DNA of 64,000 nt. Origin: Paenibacillus ginsengihumi DSM 21568. Its GTDB lineage: Bacteria > Bacillota > Bacilli > Paenibacillales > NBRC-103111. The DNA is taken from positions 1-64,000 of the forward strand of contig NZ_KB905570.1 in NCBI RefSeq assembly GCF_000380965.1, in the 5' to 3' direction. Under the pieces are notes generated by a model. It was not told the DNA's origin and made no database searches. It saw only the letters and a list, made by a program, of their open reading frames with translations. The position numbers and the translations under genes were made by a program. Shown here piece after piece: positions 59,674-64,000 of this stretch. The number at the start of each line of letters is the position of its first letter. Position 1 is the first letter of the stretch.

Positions 59674-61453
59674 TCACCTCATTCTGGGCGGGTTGATAAG
59701 GCATCCTGAGCGTCGCGCGCGTGAGCGCCCCCGCTCGCTCGAGCGTCAGTCCGTACTCCTCGCCAAAACGAAGCCGGATGCGGTCCCTGACGTTCTTCAG
59801 CCCGATATGCGACGCCGGATCGGCAGCAGCAGCGGCATCGGGACTTGGATCGGCCGCAAAACCGACGCCGTCGTCCGCCACTTCGACGAGAAAGCTGCGC
59901 CCGTCCGCTTCGAATCGGGCCGCCACCGTAATGGCAAGCGTCCGCTTCAACCCTTTGGCTCCATGAAAAATGGCATTCTCAAGCAGCGGCTGCACTATCA
60001 TGGGCGGAACTGCGGCGGACAGCAGGCGCTCGTCGATCTCCCAATGGATAGCGAACACGTTGGTGTACCTGAGGTCCATCAGTGTGGCGTACTCCTGAAG
60101 GATGTGAATTTCCTCCCGCAGCGGCACCATGTCCTGGTCAAGCCGCATGTTGGCCCGCAGCAGGCGGCTTAGCGCCTGAATCAGCTTGGCGATGTGCGGC
60201 GATTGCTGCAGAATGGCCAGCATGCGAATGGAGTTGAGCGTGTTGAACAAAAAATGAGGCTGGATGCGCGCCCGCAGCGCGTACAGCTCGGCATGGCGCT
60301 TGTGCCGCTCCTGCTCCTCGATCGATTGCACCAGCTCATCCAGCTTCAGCACCATTCTGCGGTAGCTGCTCTCCAGCCTGCCGATCTCGTCTTCCCGGTC
60401 ATCGGCGGACGGCACCGAAAACTTCCCTTTCTCCACTTCCCGCATCGAACGGATCAATCGGTAGATCGGCTTCGCCAGCCCTCTGGCCAGAAACCACGAA
60501 GCGGCTCCGGCGATCACAATGAGCAGAGCCACCGTCCATAACGCCAGGTCGCGGATGGCGTGGCTGCCCTTGAGCAGCTCCCGCTTATCGACCCCCATAT
60601 AAATATGCCAGCCGAGAAACGAGCTCTGTTCGAACACGCCCCGATAGACGACGTTGTCCCCGCCGGGCAGACCGATCTCCCACGTCCCCTGCCTGCGCGA
60701 ATCGCCGCTATTTGCCAGCCGGTCGGCCAATGCTTCATCGGAAGTATATACGAGCTCCCTGTCCTTGTCGAGCACGGTGACATGCACGTTCGGAAGCGCC
60801 AGCGAACGGACGATTTTCGGGATGAAGTCAGTCGAGATGAACATCGCGATGACGGCCAGCGGACGCCGGTAATCGTCGTACAGCAAGCGCGCGCCGACGA
60901 TGGCCCGGAACGGCTCGTCGCGGAATTGCCCGATCTGCCTGACGCCGGTCGTCACGAAGCCGCCTTCCCGCTCCAGCGCCTCCGCATACCAGTCTTCGCT
61001 TCGGGGTTCCGCTTGGGGATTGATCGCCATTTGTCCGAAGGTGCGGTAGCCGTTCACGCTTCCGTTCATCCCGCAAATCATCAGCCCTTGAATGGAGGAG
61101 TTGATCGAAGGATAGGCGCTCATCAGCCTGGCCATCGTCCGCTGCGCTTCCAGCTCCTCCCGCCCCCACTGATCGGCCGACACGGCCGGCTTGTTCAGAA
61201 ATTCGAAAATGTCCGGCATATAGTACGGGAGCATCGAAAACCGATCGAAATCGCTGATCTGCCGCTCGAACGATTCGGTCAATTGGGCCAGGATGACGCC
61301 CAGGTCTTGCTCGCTCTGCTGCAAATACATGGCCGACGACTTCTGATAAGCCGTGATCCCGATCAAGAACGCAGGAATGCTGGAGAGCGCTATAAACATA
61401 ATGAACAGCTTGGTACGGTAGCTGAATTTTCTCCAGGACGGCATGATGCGCAC
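59642..61453 (-). CDS. Sensor histidine kinase, YesM-like
   Basis: A 603-residue kinase. Membrane segments near residues 14-34 and 295-315 enclose a dCache-type outside sensor. HAMP-like linker (AKPIYRLIRSMREVEKGKFS) then a His_kinase domain (LRARIQPHFLFNTLNSIRML with the phospho-histidine H405 region) and an ATPase domain ending GLTLERAGALTRATLRMP. It works with the YesN-type regulator. The outside domain should read a sugar or binding-protein complex. Start ATG 61453. Confidence 0.92.
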   Translation of the reverse strand: MRIMPSWRKFSYRTKLFIMFIALSSIPAFLIGITAYQKSSAMYLQQSEQDLGVILAQLTESFERQISDFDRFSMLPYYMPDIFEFLNKPAVSADQWGREELEAQRTMARLMSAYPSINSSIQGLMICGMNGSVNGYRTFGQMAINPQAEPRSEDWYAEALEREGGFVTTGVRQIGQFRDEPFRAIVGARLLYDDYRRPLAVIAMFISTDFIPKIVRSLALPNVHVTVLDKDRELVYTSDEALADRLANSGDSRRQGTWEIGLPGGDNVVYRGVFEQSSFLGWHIYMGVDKRELLKGSHAIRDLALWTVALLIVIAGAASWFLARGLAKPIYRLIRSMREVEKGKFSVPSADDREDEIGRLESSYRRMVLKLDELVQSIEEQERHKRHAELYALRARIQPHFLFNTLNSIRMLAILQQSPHIAKLIQALSRLLRANMRLDQDMVPLREEIHILQEYATLMDLRYTNVFAIHWEIDERLLSAAVPPMIVQPLLENAIFHGAKGLKRTLAITVAARFEADGRSFLVEVADDGVGFAADPSPDAAAAADPASHIGLKNVRDRIRLRFGEEYGLTLERAGALTRATLRMPYQPAQNEVNDDVEHAGRR

Positions 61454-61484
61454 CTCTTTACGAAATAGCCTTAGGATGGACGCC

Positions 61485-61527
61485 GATGACGCACGCCCCC
61501 TGCGCCACCGGCCGTCAGGGCGTCATC
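61485..61527. terminator. Hairpin after the FGGY kinase operon end
   Basis: GATGACGC (61485-61492) pairs with GCGTCATC (61520-61527), with a GC-rich loop. It lies between the FGGY kinase stop and the kinase YesM start in the same direction, so it may limit read-through. No T tract is clear. Confidence 0.4.
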
Positions 61528-61618
61528 CCATGATCAGATATAGCCTGTATGTCCTTTTATCGTAAAGGATTTAAGCCGTTTGGCAACAGGAAAAAAGTTT
61601 CAGCGTACCGCGATCGCC

Positions 61619-63130
61619 TCATTGCCGGATGACGGAAAAGCTCATCGCGGAGCGGACCGCTTCCTGCCAGCCTCTGTAGTTGCGGCTCCGCGTGTCTTCG
61701 TCCATGGACGGCTCGTAGATATCGTGCTGCGCCGGCCCGGAGGAACATTCGGATAGGTCGTTCCACATTCCGAGGCCGAGCCCGCCGAGATAGACCGAAC
61801 CGAGCGCCGACAATTCGGCGCAGGCCGAGCGCATCACGGCGCTGCCGAGCATGTCCGCCTGGAACTGCATGAGCCAGGCGTTGGCCGAGGCGCCGCCGTC
61901 CGCGCGCAGCCCCCGCAGGCGAATGCCCGAGCGGCTCTCGATCAATTCCACGGCGTCGCGGACCTGGTAGGCGATGCTTTCCAGGGCGGCCCGCAAAATG
62001 TGCGCTTTGCCCGTCCCCCGGCTCATGCCGACCAGGGCGGCGCGGGCGTACGGGTCCCAATAGGGAGCGCCGAGCCCGACAAAGGCGGGGACGAGGTAGA
62101 CGCCGTCATTGCCTTGCGTCGACGCCACCAGGCGGTTCAGCTCCTCGAAGTCGCCGAACAGGCCGAGATTGTCGCGCGTCCACTTGATGCTGTCGCCACT
62201 GGTGCGAATGACGGCTTCCAGCGCATAGGTGACCTTGCCGCCGGCTCCCCAGGCGATCGCGGTTACGAGCCCGTCCCCGCCGTCAATCGGCCGGTCTCCG
62301 ACATTCATCAGCACGGACGTGCCGGTGCCGTAGGTCGCTTTGGCCATCCCCCGCTCCAGGCACTGCTGCCCGTACAGCGCTCCCTGCGAGTCGCCGATGA
62401 CGCCGGAGATGGGGACGCCCGCGGCGGGAAAATCGGCATCCTCCGTGCAGCCGTACAAGGCGTCGGACGCCCGGACCTCCGGCAGCAGGGACAAGGGCAC
62501 TCCGAACAGCCGCGCAAGCTCCTCGTCCCAGGCCTGCGTATGGATATTGAACAGCGAGGTGCGGCTGGCATTGGTGTAATCGGTGGCGTGAACCTTGCCC
62601 CCTGTCAGCTTCCAGACCAGCCAGCTGTCTATCGTTCCGGCGAGCAGCTTGCCTTCCGCCAATAGGCGCTGCGCGCCGTTCGCATGGTCGAGTATCCATT
62701 TGAATTTGGCAGCGGAGAAGTAAGGATCGAGCATGAGGCCCGTCTTGGCGCGGACAGTCCCCTCGTGCCCCTCCTGCTTGTAGCGCTCGCATTGATCCGC
62801 CGTTCGCTGGCACTGCCAGACGATGGCGTTATACACGGGCCGCCCGGTCGTCCGGTCCCAGACAAGGGCCGTCTCGCGCTGGTTCGTAATGGTGAGCCCC
62901 GCCACGGAGGCCGGGGCAATGCCGGCCTTGCGCAGCACGTCCCCGGCGGCTTTCTTGACATTGTCGTAGATTTCCAGCGGGTCGTGCTCCACCCAGCCCG
63001 GCTGCGGGTAGTGCTGCCGATGCTCCAGCGAGCTGCGGGCGACGATGTCCCCCGAGCGGTGGACAAGCAGCGCCTTCGTGCCGGAGGTGCTCTGATCGAT
63101 CGCCAACAGGTACGGTTGATCGTGTCTCAT
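61619..63130 (-). CDS. FGGY-family carbohydrate kinase, glycerol-kinase-like
   Basis: A 503-residue kinase: LAIDQSTSGTKALLVHRSGD, then PGWVEHDPLEIYDNVKKAAG, then TITNQRETALVWDRTTGRPV, then GTIDSWLVWKLTGGKVHATD and the late ATP site LRGLRADGGASANAWLMQFQ. The order and spacing match GlpK and its relatives, but it stands beside a transketolase subunit, not glycerol genes. The kinase for D-apulose belongs to the same FGGY family, so phosphorylation of a ketopentose is a good alternative to glycerol. It starts 12 bases after the transketolase stop in the same direction. Confidence 0.82.
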   Translation of the reverse strand: MRHDQPYLLAIDQSTSGTKALLVHRSGDIVARSSLEHRQHYPQPGWVEHDPLEIYDNVKKAAGDVLRKAGIAPASVAGLTITNQRETALVWDRTTGRPVYNAIVWQCQRTADQCERYKQEGHEGTVRAKTGLMLDPYFSAAKFKWILDHANGAQRLLAEGKLLAGTIDSWLVWKLTGGKVHATDYTNASRTSLFNIHTQAWDEELARLFGVPLSLLPEVRASDALYGCTEDADFPAAGVPISGVIGDSQGALYGQQCLERGMAKATYGTGTSVLMNVGDRPIDGGDGLVTAIAWGAGGKVTYALEAVIRTSGDSIKWTRDNLGLFGDFEELNRLVASTQGNDGVYLVPAFVGLGAPYWDPYARAALVGMSRGTGKAHILRAALESIAYQVRDAVELIESRSGIRLRGLRADGGASANAWLMQFQADMLGSAVMRSACAELSALGSVYLGGLGLGMWNDLSECSSGPAQHDIYEPSMDEDTRSRNYRGWQEAVRSAMSFSVIRQ

Positions 63131-63142
63131 ACGCTTCGTCCC

Positions 63143-64000
63143 CTACTTGTTCAGCAAGTCCAGAGCGACTTGCCTGATGTTGGCCGCCGTGATTCCGTAA
63201 TGGCGGAACACCTCCGCCGTCGTGCCGGCAATCGCGGGCTCGTCAGGAATGCCGAGCAGCTTCATCGGGACGGGCGCATGCTGCACGACGACCTCGGCCA
63301 CGGCTGCGCCAAGGCCGCCGAAAATGCTGTGCTCCTCCACCGTGATAATCCGCCCCGTTTCCTTGGCCGCAGCGATCACGGCGGCTTCGTCCAGCGGCTT
63401 GATCGTATGCATGTTCAGCACCCGGCAGGAGACGCCCGCCTCCCGCAGCAGCGCCTCGGCGTCGAGGGCGACCCGCACGGTTTCGCCGGCGGCGATGATC
63501 GTAATGTCGTTGCCGCGGCGCATCGTGACCGCCTTGCCGATCTCGAATTCATAGTCGTCGCTCTCGTACACGTCCTCGACCGGGTTGCGGCCGATGCGCA
63601 GGTATACGCCTCCTTCTCGCTGCACCAGCGCCTCGATCATCCGCTTCGTCTCGTGGCGGTCGGCCGGCAGCATCACGTCGAGCCCCGGGATCGCCCGCGC
63701 CACCGCGATATCCTGCACCGAATGGTGCGACATGCCGAGCGCGCCGTAGCTGACTCCGCCGCTGATGCCGACCAGCTTGACATTCGTGTCCGAATAGGCG
63801 ACGTCCACCTTGATCTGCTCGATGCTGCGCATGCTCAGGAAGCAGGCGGGCGAAGTGACGAACGGCTTCTTGCCGCTGTGCGCCAGCCCTGCGGCGATGC
63901 CGACGATGTTCTGCTCGGCGATGCCCACCTCCACGAACTGCTCCGGATAAGCCGCCGCGAACGGGGCCATCGCCGCCGAGCCCCGCGAATCGCTGGCCAG
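63143..64000 (-). CDS. Transketolase, C-terminal (pyrimidine-domain) subunit, cut by window edge
   Basis: At least 285 residues; the frame stays open to the edge. The pyrimidine domain (FVEVGIAEQNIVGIAAGLAH with the thiamine-contact glutamate) and the transketolase C-terminal domain (MHTIKPLDEAAVIAAAKETG, then VEEHSIFGGLGAAVAEVVVQ) are seen. It is of the split type, where N- and C-halves are separate genes; the N-half is expected just beyond the edge. It uses thiamine diphosphate and moves a two-carbon unit. With an FGGY kinase beside it, an apulose 4-phosphate role is possible. Confidence 0.85.
   Translation of the reverse strand: MASDSRGSAAMAPFAAAYPEQFVEVGIAEQNIVGIAAGLAHSGKKPFVTSPACFLSMRSIEQIKVDVAYSDTNVKLVGISGGVSYGALGMSHHSVQDIAVARAIPGLDVMLPADRHETKRMIEALVQREGGVYLRIGRNPVEDVYESDDYEFEIGKAVTMRRGNDITIIAAGETVRVALDAEALLREAGVSCRVLNMHTIKPLDEAAVIAAAKETGRIITVEEHSIFGGLGAAVAEVVVQHAPVPMKLLGIPDEPAIAGTTAEVFRHYGITAANIRQVALDLLNK

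Noticed and set aside
1-64000. CRISPR arrays, tRNA or rRNA genes
   Set aside because: None seen: the tandem arrays found have no conserved short repeats with unique spacers of the CRISPR form, and no cloverleaf or rRNA signature was noticed.

Overview
The window looks like a chromosome segment of a Gram-positive, spore-forming soil Bacillota of the Paenibacillus type. The evidence is moderately high GC (estimated by eye), strong purine-rich Shine-Dalgarno sites with many GTG and TTG starts, YesM/YesN-type and large AraC-type sensors, lipoprotein solute-binding proteins, several extracytoplasmic-function (ECF) sigma/anti-sigma pairs and closest recognisable relatives in Bacillus subtilis (uxuA, yjmD, yjmF, bdhA, yumC, ywgA). 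I found no rRNA, tRNA, CRISPR array or complete mobile element. The left edge cuts an IS1380-like transposase and the right edge cuts a transketolase subunit.

Layout. 1-1000: transposase end and a small secreted protein. 978-5190: hexuronate block, yjmD-like dehydrogenase, uxuA and uxuB, with an upstream GntR/FCD regulator; the same inverted repeat lies before the operon and before the regulator. 5378-10217: three-gene operon of a giant protein with four AAA modules and two membrane proteins. 10400-17350: secreted protein with four 28-residue repeats beside its likely two-component system, decayed genes, a beta-lactamase-fold hydrolase and a TetR regulator with an operator inside its promoter. 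17500-20010: a broken G1-type peptidase, a frameshifted 5'-nucleotidase, a large fold-back hairpin and duplicated flanking blocks. 20148-27539: two ECF sigma/anti-sigma pairs flanking a Fur-box iron locus (siderophore-binding lipoprotein plus YumC-type reductase). 27651-29905: butanediol dehydrogenase and a divergent LacI regulator with shared palindromes.

30133-48568 is a large amino-sugar glycan locus: two intracellular GH20 hexosaminidases, a 1015-residue secreted protein with a GH18-like active-site motif, a three-component ABC importer, a membrane AraC sensor, a CBM9-like protein, an oxidoreductase, NagA, NagB and a LacI repressor with a perfect 16-bp operator. The likely flow is surface cleavage, import, intracellular trimming, then deacetylation and deamination to fructose 6-phosphate.

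48645-53377 holds smaller units: an HD phosphohydrolase overlapping a YwgA/Panacea-like protein, an ANT(4')-type aminoglycoside nucleotidyltransferase preceded by a promoter and an eight-codon leader, and a FrnE/DsbA-like protein divergent from a cysteine-bearing HxlR regulator. 53491-64000 is a second sugar locus: a DUF5060/DUF4038-type glycosidase, ABC importer, YesM/YesN-type sensor pair, a GlpK-like FGGY kinase and a transketolase C-terminal subunit. This combination resembles D-apiose use.

The intergenic DNA is unusually structured. A dispersed hairpin repeat occurs at least five times, and three spacers hold short tandem arrays with periods of about 19, 34 and 46 bp. No gene is wholly unknown as a system; the best leads are the four-AAA membrane operon, the repeat family, the leader peptide before the aminoglycoside gene, the HD/YwgA pair and the proposed apiose locus.
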